Positions 25,116 through 33,927 of a stretch of DNA of 64,000 bases are shown here, piece by piece. The first letter of the stretch is position 1, and every line of letters starts with the position of its first letter. The translations under genes were made by a program, and so were the position numbers. The notes beneath the pieces are model-generated. The model did not search any database. It saw only the letters and a program-made list of their open reading frames with translations, and was not told the DNA's origin. The stretch comes from Actinomadura rifamycini DSM 43936 (GTDB lineage Bacteria > Actinomycetota > Actinomycetes > Streptosporangiales > Streptosporangiaceae): positions 186,001 to 250,000 of the forward strand of contig NZ_AULB01000009.1 of assembly GCF_000425065.1 (NCBI RefSeq), in the 5' to 3' direction.

Positions 25116-26375
25116 GTGGATTTCGCGCTGCCCGGCAAGCTGACCCGCCTGCTGGCCGACCTCGACGACTTCATCGACCGGGAGATCGCGCCGCTCCAGG
25201 AGCGGGACGACAACCAGCGGTTCTTCGACCACCGCCGCGAGTACGCCCGCACCGACTTCGAGAACGGCGGCGTTCCGCGCCCCGAGTGGGAGGAGCTGCT
25301 GGGCGAGATGTTCCGGCGCGCCGACGCCGCGGGCTGGCTGCGCTACGGCCTGCCGAAGGAGGCGGGCGGCTCGGACGGCACCAACCTCGACATGGCGGTG
25401 ATCCGCGAGCACCTCGCGCACAGGGGGATCGGCCTGCACAACGACCTGCAGAACGAGTCCTCCGTCGTGGGCAACTTCCCGTTCGTCCACATGATGCTGG
25501 AGTACGGCTCCGCCGAGCAGCGGCAGGAGTTCCTGGAGCCGATGCTGACCGGCGGGAAGCGGGTCGGCTTCGGGCTCACCGAACCCGACCACGGCAGCGA
25601 CGCGACGTGGATGGAGACCGCGGCCGTCCGCACCGGCGGCGACTGGGTGATCAACGGCGCCAAGCGCTTCAACTCCGGCATGCACGCCGCCACCCACGAC
25701 GTGGTCTTCGCCCGGACGTCCGGGAAGCCCGGCGACGCGCGCGGCATCACGGCCTTCATCGTCCCGGTCGACACCCCGGGCCTGTCGGTCGACTTCCACT
25801 GGTGGACGCTCAACATGCCCACCGACCACGCCGAGGTCACCCTGCGCGACGTCCGGGTCCCGGACTCGGCGGTCTTCGGCGCGGAGGGCGAGGGCCTCGC
25901 CGTCGCCCAGACGTTCGTGCACGAGAACCGCATCCGGCAGGCCGCGTCCGGTGTGGGCGCCGGGCAGTACTGCATCGACCGCAGCGTCGAGTACGCGCGG
26001 CGGCGCACCACGTTCGGCCGCCCGCTGGCGACGCGGCAGGCGATCCAGTGGCCCCTGGTGGAGCTGCAGACCGAGGCGGAGATGCTCCGCGGCCTGGTCC
26101 GCAAGACCGCGTGGGAGCTGGACCGCCTCCCGCACATGGAGATCAGCGACCGGGTGTCGATGTGCAACTACCGCGCCAACCGGTTCGTCTGCGAGGCGGC
26201 CGACCGCGCGATGCAGGTGCACGGCGGCCTCGGCTACACGCGGCACACGCCGTTCGAGCACATCTACCGCCACCACCGGCGCTACCGGATCACCGAGGGC
26301 GCCGAGGAGATCCAGATGCGCAAGGTCGCCGGGTACCTGTTCGGCTTCACCGGGCCCCGCAAGGCGGACGGCTGA
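25116..26375 (+). CDS. acyl-CoA dehydrogenase
   Basis: A 419-residue FAD enzyme oxidising acyl-CoA to the 2,3-enoyl-CoA. Family blocks are present in order: N-terminal helical domain, GFGLTEPDHGSDATWMETAA (flavin/substrate loop), a beta-barrel with TDHAEVTLRDVRVPD, and C-terminal helices with RRTTFGRPLATRQAIQW and the adenine-contact motif AMQVHGGLGYTRHTPFEHIYR. The catalytic glutamate expected after this motif may be E300-370-region glutamate in ITEGAEEIQMRKVAGY. GTG at 25116 follows AGGAGG by 3 bases. The operator overlaps the leader, so it is probably repressed by the TetR protein upstream. Substrate chain type is unknown. Confidence 0.92.
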   Translation: MDFALPGKLTRLLADLDDFIDREIAPLQERDDNQRFFDHRREYARTDFENGGVPRPEWEELLGEMFRRADAAGWLRYGLPKEAGGSDGTNLDMAVIREHLAHRGIGLHNDLQNESSVVGNFPFVHMMLEYGSAEQRQEFLEPMLTGGKRVGFGLTEPDHGSDATWMETAAVRTGGDWVINGAKRFNSGMHAATHDVVFARTSGKPGDARGITAFIVPVDTPGLSVDFHWWTLNMPTDHAEVTLRDVRVPDSAVFGAEGEGLAVAQTFVHENRIRQAASGVGAGQYCIDRSVEYARRRTTFGRPLATRQAIQWPLVELQTEAEMLRGLVRKTAWELDRLPHMEISDRVSMCNYRANRFVCEAADRAMQVHGGLGYTRHTPFEHIYRHHRRYRITEGAEEIQMRKVAGYLFGFTGPRKADG

Positions 26376-26444
26376 GCCGGACGGGCGAGCCGGACGAACG
26401 AGGCGGACGGGGCGGCCCGCCCGGGCCGTCCCCGGACGCGAAAC

Positions 26445-26487
26445 GGTCCCCGCCCCCGCCGAGCCGTGCTCGGCGAGGCCGGGGACC
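26445..26487. terminator. bidirectional terminator hairpin
   Basis: An outer 8-bp stem (GGTCCCCG with CGGGGACC) encloses an inner 7-bp stem GCCGAGC/GCTCGGC with a 3-base loop. It lies between the convergent acyl-CoA dehydrogenase and LVIVD genes, 13 bases before the latter's stop codon. Confidence 0.75.
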
Positions 26488-26499
26488 CGTCCCGTCAGG

Positions 26500-27930
26500 T
26501 CAGTCGAAGTAGTTCGGCTGCGACTGGGCGTTCAGCTCGTCGAGCCGGACCCGCTTGGCCTTGTCGGTGCGGCGGTCGCGGATGTCGATGACGTCCAGGC
26601 CCCGCTGGATGCCGTTGGAGTAGATGTAGCCGTTGTAGTAGTACGTCGACCACGTCCCGGCCAGGACGCTCAGGTCGTCCGCCCACGGGCCGCGGTCGAA
26701 GTGGGCGATCTCCTTCGGGTTCCGCGAGTCGGTGAAGTCCATGACCGAGATGCCGCCCTGGTACCAGGACTGCACCATGATGTCCTTGCCCTTCACCGGG
26801 ATCAGCGAGCCGTTGTGGGCCACGCAGTTCTCGCTGTCGGTGTTGTGGCGCGGGATCTTGAAGTAGCTGCGGAACTTCAGTTTCCGCTTGTCGCCCTTGC
26901 CGACGATGTCGTAGATCGCGTTGGCGCCCTTCTCCGGGCCCACCTCGGCGTTGCAGGTGGCGGCGGAACCGCCGCCCAGCTCGTCGGTGAAGACGATCTT
27001 GTTGGCGCGGTTGTTGAACGTCGCCGAGTGCCAGAACGCGAAGTTCTCGTCGTCGCGCACGGTGGTGATGGTGCGCGGCCTGACCGGGTCGGAGATGTCG
27101 AACAGCACGCCGTCGCCCATGCAGGCCCCGGCCATCAGGTCCTTGTCCGGGTAGGCGGTGAGGTCGTGGCAGCCGGACGTGGCGCGGGTCTCGTTCGGCC
27201 ACGGCGTACCCGGCGGGTCACCGGGGTTGCCGCCGTCCGGGAACAGCACCGGCTCGGCCACCACGTGCGCCGCGCGCGGATTCTTCAGCGGGACCTTCAC
27301 GACCGAGATGAGGTCGTGCGGGGTCCGGCAGTCCGGATACGTGTCGCTCGGGGAGTACGAGGACACGTAGATGTACGCCGTGCCCCGCTTGCCCGGGACG
27401 AGGGTGTTGGTGTGGGAGCCGCACTTGGTCTCGACGGCCTTGACGTAGCGCGGGTTGCGCACGTCGCTGATGTCGAAGATCTTGATGCCCTCCCACGCCG
27501 ACTTCTCGGTCGCGGGCTTGGGCACGGACCGGCACGAGTCGTCGCTCCGCGAGCTGTCCGTCGACAGGAACAGCAGGTTCCCCGAGATCGACACGTCGTT
27601 CTGGGAACCCGGGCAGTGCACGACCGTGACGACCTTCGGCCGCGTGGGCCGGCTGATGTCGTAGACCGTGAAGCCCTCGTAGTTGCCGCCGAAGGCGTAG
27701 CGGCCCTGGAAGGCCCAGTCCGAGCCGTAGGCGTTGGGAGCGGCGAGCGGCCCCTGCTTGGGGATGTTCGCCACGAGATGCATGTTCCGGCTCTTGTCGA
27801 TGTCGTCCCGGCCCGGAGCGCCGTCGGCCGAGGCCGACGGGACGAGCACGGCCGACATCACCAGCAGGAGGGCCGAAACGGTGCCGAAGAGGGTTCTGCG
27901 TCCGGTTCTTCGCTTGGGAACTTGCGCCAC
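26500..27930 (-). CDS. secreted LVIVD-repeat beta-propeller-like protein
   Basis: The 476-residue protein has a signal peptide (basic MAQVPKRRTGRR, hydrophobic core LFGTVSALLLVMSAVLVP, likely cleavage after ASA at about residue 35). The mature part has repeated blades with the pattern G-x-x-V/I-x-D-I-S-x-P-x-x-P (YEGFTVYDISRPTRPKVV; WEGIKIFDISDVRNPRYV; GVLFDISDPVRPRTI; ISVMDFTDSRNPKEI), the LVIVD repeat. Several cysteines could form disulfides outside the cell. No catalytic site is evident. It is divergent from a DUF305 gene; such LVIVD and DUF305 proteins are often neighbours in actinomycetes, and a joint role at the cell surface is an inference. Confidence 0.88.
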   Translation of the reverse strand: MAQVPKRRTGRRTLFGTVSALLLVMSAVLVPSASADGAPGRDDIDKSRNMHLVANIPKQGPLAAPNAYGSDWAFQGRYAFGGNYEGFTVYDISRPTRPKVVTVVHCPGSQNDVSISGNLLFLSTDSSRSDDSCRSVPKPATEKSAWEGIKIFDISDVRNPRYVKAVETKCGSHTNTLVPGKRGTAYIYVSSYSPSDTYPDCRTPHDLISVVKVPLKNPRAAHVVAEPVLFPDGGNPGDPPGTPWPNETRATSGCHDLTAYPDKDLMAGACMGDGVLFDISDPVRPRTITTVRDDENFAFWHSATFNNRANKIVFTDELGGGSAATCNAEVGPEKGANAIYDIVGKGDKRKLKFRSYFKIPRHNTDSENCVAHNGSLIPVKGKDIMVQSWYQGGISVMDFTDSRNPKEIAHFDRGPWADDLSVLAGTWSTYYYNGYIYSNGIQRGLDVIDIRDRRTDKAKRVRLDELNAQSQPNYFD

Positions 27931-28104
27931 CCCATGACTCCTTTGTCTACACGCCCCCGGTGTACAGGATCTGATCTCCCGGAGTATCTAGTGATTTGGA
28001 GTCCATGCCTAGGTCTGAACGCAAATGTAAGCCTCTAGAGATCAAACGACCTTTTGGTACTGACCACTCAGTGGGTACGGTTCGGGCTGGAATCGGGAGG
28101 TTCG

Positions 28105-28749
28105 ATGCGGCAACGGATCTTGGTGGCGTGCGCGGTGGTCCTGCTGGCCGCCGGGGCCGTGGCGTTCTTCGGCGGCGAGGACGGGCCCGAGCCGGCGCCG
28201 AAGCGGACCGTGCTGGTCCCGGACCGTCCGGGCGACCCGAACGAGACCCGGGTCGCGGGCCCGAGCGAGGCGGCGCCGCCGACGGCGGCCGAGGTCCGGT
28301 TCGTCCAGATGATGATCCCGCACCACGCGCAGGCGCTCGAGATGTCCGGGCTGGCGCCGTCCCGGGCGTCCGACGAGCGGGTGCGGTCGCTGGCCTCCCG
28401 CATCGAGGCGGCGCAGAAGGTCGAGATCGACGCGATGCGCTCGTGGCTCGACGAGAACCCCGAGGCCGTCCTGAAGGCGCACGGCGACGGCCACGGCGGG
28501 CGGCACACCGCCGGGAACATGGCGGGGATGGCCACGCCGCGGCAGCTCGAGCGGCTGCGGGGCTCGACCGGCGCGGCGTTCGACGAGCTCTTCCTGCAGC
28601 TGATGATCACCCACCACCAGGGCGCGATCACGATGGTCGACGACGTCCTGGACAAGGGGACGGACGTCACGGTCCAGGAGATGGCCCGCGACGTCCAGTC
28701 CACCCAGGCGGCCGAGATCGAGCGCATGCGCGGCCTGCTGGACGGCTGA
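28105..28749 (+). CDS. DUF305 exported protein
   Basis: A 214-residue protein with an N-terminal membrane anchor or signal (MRQRILVACAVVLLAAGAVAFF). It has two copies of the DUF305 helical unit, each with a paired histidine: RFVQMMIPHHAQALEMS (about residues 65-81) and LFLQLMITHHQGAITMV (about 171-187). The HH motif in a four-helix bundle suggests metal binding; some members are linked to copper, but this is not proved here. A His/Gly-rich linker (GDGHGGRHTAGNMAGM) separates the two units. ATG at 28105 was chosen over an upstream in-frame ATG because GGGAGG precedes it. Divergent from the LVIVD gene. Confidence 0.88.
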   Translation: MRQRILVACAVVLLAAGAVAFFGGEDGPEPAPKRTVLVPDRPGDPNETRVAGPSEAAPPTAAEVRFVQMMIPHHAQALEMSGLAPSRASDERVRSLASRIEAAQKVEIDAMRSWLDENPEAVLKAHGDGHGGRHTAGNMAGMATPRQLERLRGSTGAAFDELFLQLMITHHQGAITMVDDVLDKGTDVTVQEMARDVQSTQAAEIERMRGLLDG

Positions 28750-28793
28750 CCGCCCTGGACGGCCGCCCGCGCACCGCCCGCGGAGGGCCGCCC

Positions 28794-29684
28794 TCAGCCG
28801 AGCCCGGTCCCGCCGAACGCCGCCGCGTGGTCGCGGACGAAGTCCGCGACGTCGCGCGGGGGACGGCCGAGCAGCTCGGCGGCCGTGCCGGTGGCGAAGT
28901 CGCCCCAGCCGGAGGCGTACGCCCGCGCGTACTCCTCGAGCATGTCCACGATCCAGACCGGGACCCCGTGGCCGAGCAGGGTCTTCCGCTTGGCGTCGTC
29001 GCCGACCGGCACGTACGCGACGGGCCGGCCGAGGGCGCGGCCCGCCCGCTCGGCGACCTCGTCGAACGTCAGCGGGCTCGGGCCGGTGAGCGTGTACGTC
29101 TCGCCGTGGTGGCGGTCCGGGTCGTCCAGGAGCACGCGGGCGGCGCACTCGGCGATGTCGCGGGCGTCGATCATGCCGACCCGCGCCGACGCCATGTTCA
29201 GGGAGAACCGGCCCGTGGCGGCGATGTCGGCCGCCTCGTTCAGCAGGTTCTGCATGAACCAGTGCGGCCGCAGGATCGTCCAGCGCATGCCGCACCGCTC
29301 GGTCTCGCGGTCGGACAGCGCGTGCAGCCTGCCGCTGCGGTTCGGCGCGTCGTGCGCCGCGCCGACGACGGACAGGCGCACGACGCGTTCGGCGCCGGCC
29401 CGCCGCGCGGCCCACACCGCGTTCGAGCTGTGCTCCGGGGCGCGAGGCCCGTTCGGGACGAGCAGCCACACGTCCTGCACGCCCTCGAAGGCGCGCTGCA
29501 GGGACCGGGGGTCGCCGAGATCGCCGGCGACGACCTCGGCCCCCCGCGCCCGCGGGCCGTCCGCCCCGGCCGGGTCGCGGACGAGCGCGCGCAGGCGCAC
29601 GCCGGCCCCCGCGAGCGCGTCCAGCAGCGCGGTGGACACGGTTCCGGTCGCTCCGGTGATAAGTACGGTGCGCGGCACGCTCAT
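28794..29684 (-). CDS. NmrA-like SDR family NAD(P)-binding protein
   Basis: A 296-residue atypical short-chain dehydrogenase: Rossmann motif VLITGATGTVSTALL at residues 7-21, followed by RALVRDPAG and the GDLGDPRSLQRAFEGVQDVWLL segment typical of NmrA/HSCARG-type proteins. The usual YxxxK catalytic pair is not evident, so it may be a redox sensor or an isoflavone-reductase-like enzyme. Its start overlaps the MFS stop (ATGA), so the two are co-translated. No dedicated regulator gene is adjacent. Confidence 0.88.
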   Translation of the reverse strand: MSVPRTVLITGATGTVSTALLDALAGAGVRLRALVRDPAGADGPRARGAEVVAGDLGDPRSLQRAFEGVQDVWLLVPNGPRAPEHSSNAVWAARRAGAERVVRLSVVGAAHDAPNRSGRLHALSDRETERCGMRWTILRPHWFMQNLLNEAADIAATGRFSLNMASARVGMIDARDIAECAARVLLDDPDRHHGETYTLTGPSPLTFDEVAERAGRALGRPVAYVPVGDDAKRKTLLGHGVPVWIVDMLEEYARAYASGWGDFATGTAAELLGRPPRDVADFVRDHAAAFGGTGLG

Positions 29685-30940
29685 TCTCCTTCGGCGGTGG
29701 CGGTGAGGGCGGGGACGCGGGTCGGATCGCTCTCCGGTTTCGCGGCGGCGGCCCGGCGGACGGTGAGGCGCTCCAGGACCCAGAGCACGACGGTGCCGGC
29801 GGACAGCGCGGTGCCGAGGGCGCACACGCCGGTCCAGCCGCCGTGCACCCAGATCGCCGAGGTCAGCGCGGAGCCCGCAGCGCCGCCCAGGAACATGGAG
29901 GTCATGAACGCGGAGTTGATGCGGTTGCGGGCCTCGGGCCGCAGCGCGTACAGGACGTTCTGGCCGCTGTTCAGCACCGCCTGGTGCGCCAGGTCCAGGA
30001 CGATCACGCCCGCGAGCAGCCAGGCGAGCGCGTCCGCCCCGGCGGCGATGAGCGGCCAGGCGGCCAGCAGGAGGAGGGCGCCGGCGCCGGAGACCCGCTG
30101 GACGTGCCCGCGGTCGGCCAGCCGTCCCGCCACCGTGGCGGTCAGCGCACCGGCGGCGCCGACCAGCCCGAACAGGCCGATGGCCGGCTCCGACCAGCCG
30201 TACGGCGCCCGCACCAGCAGGAACGTCAGCGCCGTCCACAGCACGCTGAACGAGGCGAGGCTCAGCGCGGCCATGCCCGCCCGCCACCGCAGCAGGGGCT
30301 CGTACCGGAACATCGCGGCCGTCGAGCGCAGCAGCCCCGGGTAGGACGGCCGTTCGCCGCCGCCGCCGAGCCGGGGCAGGAAGCGGTGCAGCAGCACGGC
30401 CATCAGCGCCATCAGAATCGCGCTCACCCAGTAGACCGTCCGCCAGCCGCCCAGCTCCGACAGCGCTCCGGACGCGGTGCGCGCCAGCAGCAGCCCGAGC
30501 ATCAGGCCGGTCATCACCGTCCCGACCACCCGGCCGCGCTCGGCCGGGGCGGCCAGCGTCGCCGCGAACGGCACCACGACCTGCGCGCCGACCGAGGTCA
30601 GCGCGGTCAGCGCCGTGCTCGCCAGCAGCACCGTGCCGTTGGGGGCGGCGGCCGACACCAGCAGGAACAGCGCGGTCGCCGCGTACAGCGACACCGCCAG
30701 CCGCCGCCGCTCCAGCAGGTCGCCGAGCGGGACGAGCAGGACCAGCCCCAGCGCGTACCCGCTCTGCGCGGCGGTCACGACCAGCGCCGCGAGGGAGGTC
30801 CCGATCGCCAGTTCGCGGGCGATCAGGTCGAGCAGCGGCTGCGCGAAGTAGTTGCCCGCGACCGCCAGCCCGGTCGCCGTCGACATGAGCAGGAGCAGCC
30901 CGCGCGGCAGCGCCCCGCCCGGATGGGATCTCGTCGTCAT
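29681..30940 (-). CDS. MFS transporter, drug-efflux type
   Basis: A 419-residue, 12-helix major facilitator. The loop between helices 2 and 3 reads GYALGLVLLVPLGDLLERRRL (conserved G-x-x-x-D-R-x-G-R-R variant), and helix 4 has a P/G-rich LALMTGLMLGLLLART. The central loop is about 30 residues. It is the first gene of a two-gene operon with the NmrA-like protein. A short inverted repeat, CAACA-CA-TGTTG at 30975-30986, lies 35 bases upstream and may be an operator. Substrate unknown. Confidence 0.88.
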   Translation of the reverse strand: MTTRSHPGGALPRGLLLLMSTATGLAVAGNYFAQPLLDLIARELAIGTSLAALVVTAAQSGYALGLVLLVPLGDLLERRRLAVSLYAATALFLLVSAAAPNGTVLLASTALTALTSVGAQVVVPFAATLAAPAERGRVVGTVMTGLMLGLLLARTASGALSELGGWRTVYWVSAILMALMAVLLHRFLPRLGGGGERPSYPGLLRSTAAMFRYEPLLRWRAGMAALSLASFSVLWTALTFLLVRAPYGWSEPAIGLFGLVGAAGALTATVAGRLADRGHVQRVSGAGALLLLAAWPLIAAGADALAWLLAGVIVLDLAHQAVLNSGQNVLYALRPEARNRINSAFMTSMFLGGAAGSALTSAIWVHGGWTGVCALGTALSAGTVVLWVLERLTVRRAAAAKPESDPTRVPALTATAEGE

Positions 30941-31294
30941 GCCGCCAGCCTCGGGGACGGGCTATCGATGAGTCCAACACATGTTGTTCATCGGATTGAT
31001 CGCGAAACGCGATGGATCCCCCGCCCGCACGGTGACGGGCGGGTGCACTGCGGCACCACGGCCCAGGACACCATGGACACCGGGCCGGCCCTCCAGCTCG
31101 TCCGGTCCTGCGACCGGCGTCCGGGGAGTCGACAAGGTGCGTCTTCGTCTCCGCAGGTGCGAGGGTGCGGGCGGGTGTGGGAACCGCATGTGCAGCCGCC
31201 AGGCAAGGGGAATGTGACTTTAGGTAGTCGATCGGCGACTCTAGGCTGATCTTCGGAACGTGTCCGAGATGATCGAGCGAGAAGGCGGGGCGAC
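30941..31294. other. 354-bp divergent intergenic region
   Basis: No convincing reading frame. The region contains the inverted repeat CAACA-CA-TGTTG (30975-30986) near the MFS start, a hairpin with 8-bp stem CCCGCCCG/CGGGCGGG (31020-31043), and an inverted repeat AGTCG-N5-CGACT (31226-31240) 55 bases before the start of the redox operon. The latter may be a regulator site for the GMC operon. Confidence 0.5.
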
Positions 31295-31948
31295 ATGGCC
31301 ATCTCCGCGGACGCGCGCGAGTTCGTCCGATCGTGCGTACCCCTCACCGGCTTCGCCGAGTACGACCTCTACGGGACCGGCATGGCGGAGCTCTATCTGG
31401 ACACCGCCCGCGCGCAGGTGGGGGAGGAGCACTTCGCCGGGTTCCTGCGCGCGTGGGCCGCCGCCGTCGAGGCGGGCGGGGGACCGGAGGCGCTCTCCCC
31501 GACGCACCTGGAGATCGCCCGCGCGGTGACCTACCTCTGGTACACGGGCGCGTGGCCGCGGATGGCGCCGGCCGCGCACGCCGCCCTGCGGCGGGAGAAG
31601 GCCAACGTCGAGTTCGTCGCCGCCCCCGCGGCCTACACCGAGGGCCTGGTGTGGCGCACGTTCGACGGACATCCTGCCGGGGCCGCGCCGCCCGGGTACG
31701 GGACGTGGAGCGTGCGTCCGCCGCGCCCGCGCACGCTCGCCGAACTGCGGCGCGAGGCGGGGACGGACGCGCCCCCCGAAGAGGCCGCCGAAGAGGCCGC
31801 CGAGGGAGCCGCCGGGGAGGCGGTGCCCGCCGCCAAGCTCCCCGGCCCGCCGCTCGCGCGCGGCACCGCACCGTCCACCGTCCCGACCGCGGCCGACGCG
31901 CCGGGAGACGAGATGCCGGGAGACGAGATGCCGGGAGACGACACATGA
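31295..31948 (+). CDS. small subunit of a membrane-type sugar/alcohol dehydrogenase (gluconate/sorbitol dehydrogenase subunit 3-like)
   Basis: The 217-residue protein has the helical core of FdhS/SldS-type small subunits: LTGFAEYDLYGTGMAELYLDT near the N terminus and a YLWYTGAW motif (about residues 78-85). Known members associate with the GMC flavoprotein and carry a Tat signal, but no signal peptide is visible here, so the complex is probably cytoplasmic. The C-terminal 70 residues are low-complexity: alternating EEAAEEAAE, then three 15-base repeats encoding GDEMP. The stop overlaps the GMC start (ATGA). Assignment is by motif and by context; moderate certainty. Confidence 0.75.
   Translation: MAISADAREFVRSCVPLTGFAEYDLYGTGMAELYLDTARAQVGEEHFAGFLRAWAAAVEAGGGPEALSPTHLEIARAVTYLWYTGAWPRMAPAAHAALRREKANVEFVAAPAAYTEGLVWRTFDGHPAGAAPPGYGTWSVRPPRPRTLAELRREAGTDAPPEEAAEEAAEGAAGEAVPAAKLPGPPLARGTAPSTVPTAADAPGDEMPGDEMPGDDT
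31900..31944 (+). repeat. three tandem 15-bp units at the end of the small-subunit gene
   Basis: GCCGGGAGACGAGAT occurs twice exactly (31900-31914 and 31915-31929) and once with three changed bases (31930-31944). The array abuts the ATG of the GMC gene. Each unit encodes five residues of a GDEMP repeat. Confidence 0.85.
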
Positions 31949-33927
31949 CGGCGCCACCGACCGTGCCGCCCGCGGCGGCGGCCCGCCGCCACTACGACGC
32001 CGTCGTCGTCGGAGCCGGCTGGGCCGGCAGCCTCATCGCCCGGCGGCTCGGCGAGAAGGGCTGGGACGTGCTGGTCCTGGAGGCCGGCGGCGGCGGCACC
32101 GAGACCTGGCCCGGCTACCTGGACTCCCTCGACACGTTCTACTCGGCCGTCGCGAAGGTGCCGAACTCGGCGTACCGCCCCAACAAGGCCGTGCCGTCCC
32201 CCGACGTCCTGGACATGGCGCCGGTCCGCGCCGCGGAACCCGGCGGGAAGGAGTTCACGGCGGACGGGTACTTCGTCCAGGAGGGCCCGCTTCCCTACGG
32301 CACCGACTACCTGCGCGCGCTCGGCGGCGCGGGCATGCACTGGCTGGGCGCCGTCCCGCGCATGCACCCCGACGACTTCCGCGTGCGGACCGCGTACGGC
32401 TACGGGCGCGACTGGCCCCTCACCGCCGCGGACCTGCAGCCCTACTACGCACGGGCCGAGCGGGAGATGGGCGTGGCGGGGGACGCCGCGGAGCAGCGCC
32501 GGCTCGGCGTGGTGGGCGACCCCGCGTACGTCTACCCGATGCACACCGTCCCGCCCAGCTACATCGACCGCTACTGCGCCGAGCGGCTCGACGGCCACGT
32601 CGTCACGGAACCGGTGGGCGGGCAGGCCGGCGAGCTGCGGGTGACCGCCCTGCCGCAGGCCCGCAACAGCACTCCCGACCCGGCGTACGACGGCGGCCGG
32701 GGGTACCGGCCCGCGGGTGCGTCCGGGCTGCCGAACTACGGCGAGCGCTGCGTGGGCAACGCCAGTTGCGTCCCGATCTGCCCGGTCCAGGCGAAGTCGT
32801 CCCCGCTACGGGTGCAGGCGGGGTTCGGCGGCAACGTGACCCTCGCGACGCGCTCCGTCGTCACGCGTGTGCTCCGGGGGCGCGGCGGGACGGTCCGGGG
32901 CGTGGAGTACCGCTCCTACGGCGACCCGGCCACGCCGGTCAGCGAGCCGTACACCGCGGAGGCCGACATCGTCGTGCTCGCCGCGCACGCCGTCGAGAAC
33001 GCCCGCCTGCTGCTGTTCTCCGAACTCGCCGCCACCAGCGGCCAGGTCGGCCGGAACCTGATGGACCACCCCACCATGCTGGCGTGGGCGCTCGGCGCCG
33101 AGGCGGACGGCCCCGTCGGCCCCTACCGCGGTCCCGGCCACACGTCCGGCGTGGAGGTGTTCCGCTTCGGCGACGCCCGCCGCGCGCGGGCCCCGTTCCG
33201 GATCGAGCTGAGCAACTGGGGGTGGAGCTGGGCGACCGGGGCGCCGATGAGCAACGTCGCCGCCGCGCTGGGCGTCGGCGGCACGGCGGACGGCGAGGTG
33301 CGGCCGGACCGCACGTTCGGGCCCGAGCTGCGCCGGCTGCTGGGCTCGGTGATCGGGCGGCAGCTCCAGCTGCAGATCGCGATCGAGCAGTCCGCCGACC
33401 CGGCCAACCGCGTCACGATCGACCCGCGCCGGTACCGGGACCCCATGGGCAACCCCCGCCCGGTCGTCGCCTACGACCTCGACGGCCACGTCCGCGACGG
33501 CATGGTCGCGGCCCGGCACGTGGCCCGCGCGATCTTCGCGCGGCTCGGCGCGACCGACTTCACCACCTACCGCCCGCAGGACGGCGTCCCGCCCATCGGC
33601 CACCTGACCCGCACCTACGGCGGCCGGGAGGTGCACCTGGCGTACCGCGGCGCCGGCCACGGCGCCGGCACCCACATCATGGGCACCGACCCGAACACCT
33701 CGGTCGTGGACTCCTACCAGCGCACCCACGACCACCCCAACCTCTACGCCGCGGGCTGCGGCTCGATGCCGTCCATCGGCACCAGCAACCCCACGGTCAC
33801 CATGGCGGCGCTGGCGCTGCGCAGCGCCGACCGCATCGACCGGCAGCTGGCCGACCTGCACCGGCCCGTCGCCGTGCGGGGCCCGGCCCCGCGGGACCCC
33901 GCCGCCCGGCAGGAGGCGACATCGTGA
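31945..33927 (+). CDS. GMC-family FAD oxidoreductase
   Basis: The 660-residue flavoprotein begins with the ADP-binding loop VVVGAGWAGSLIARRLGEKG (about 15-34) and a LEAGGGG ribose contact. A middle cysteine motif CVGNASCVPICPVQAKS is characteristic of the gluconate/fructose-dehydrogenase branch. The C-terminal block GAGTHIMGTDP...LYAAGCGSMPSIGTSNPTVT provides the second flavin contact and the catalytic histidine region. Such enzymes oxidise sugars or alcohols. In characterised complexes the electrons go to a cytochrome c subunit; none is encoded here, and the third gene is instead a ferritin-fold protein. Start ATG at 31945 overlaps the small-subunit stop. Confidence 0.92.
   Translation: MTAPPTVPPAAAARRHYDAVVVGAGWAGSLIARRLGEKGWDVLVLEAGGGGTETWPGYLDSLDTFYSAVAKVPNSAYRPNKAVPSPDVLDMAPVRAAEPGGKEFTADGYFVQEGPLPYGTDYLRALGGAGMHWLGAVPRMHPDDFRVRTAYGYGRDWPLTAADLQPYYARAEREMGVAGDAAEQRRLGVVGDPAYVYPMHTVPPSYIDRYCAERLDGHVVTEPVGGQAGELRVTALPQARNSTPDPAYDGGRGYRPAGASGLPNYGERCVGNASCVPICPVQAKSSPLRVQAGFGGNVTLATRSVVTRVLRGRGGTVRGVEYRSYGDPATPVSEPYTAEADIVVLAAHAVENARLLLFSELAATSGQVGRNLMDHPTMLAWALGAEADGPVGPYRGPGHTSGVEVFRFGDARRARAPFRIELSNWGWSWATGAPMSNVAAALGVGGTADGEVRPDRTFGPELRRLLGSVIGRQLQLQIAIEQSADPANRVTIDPRRYRDPMGNPRPVVAYDLDGHVRDGMVAARHVARAIFARLGATDFTTYRPQDGVPPIGHLTRTYGGREVHLAYRGAGHGAGTHIMGTDPNTSVVDSYQRTHDHPNLYAAGCGSMPSIGTSNPTVTMAALALRSADRIDRQLADLHRPVAVRGPAPRDPAARQEATS

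Noticed and set aside
28749..28793. Possible terminator between DUF305 and NmrA-like genes
   Set aside because: Only direct repeats of CCGCCCGCG are seen; no stable perfect stem could be drawn.
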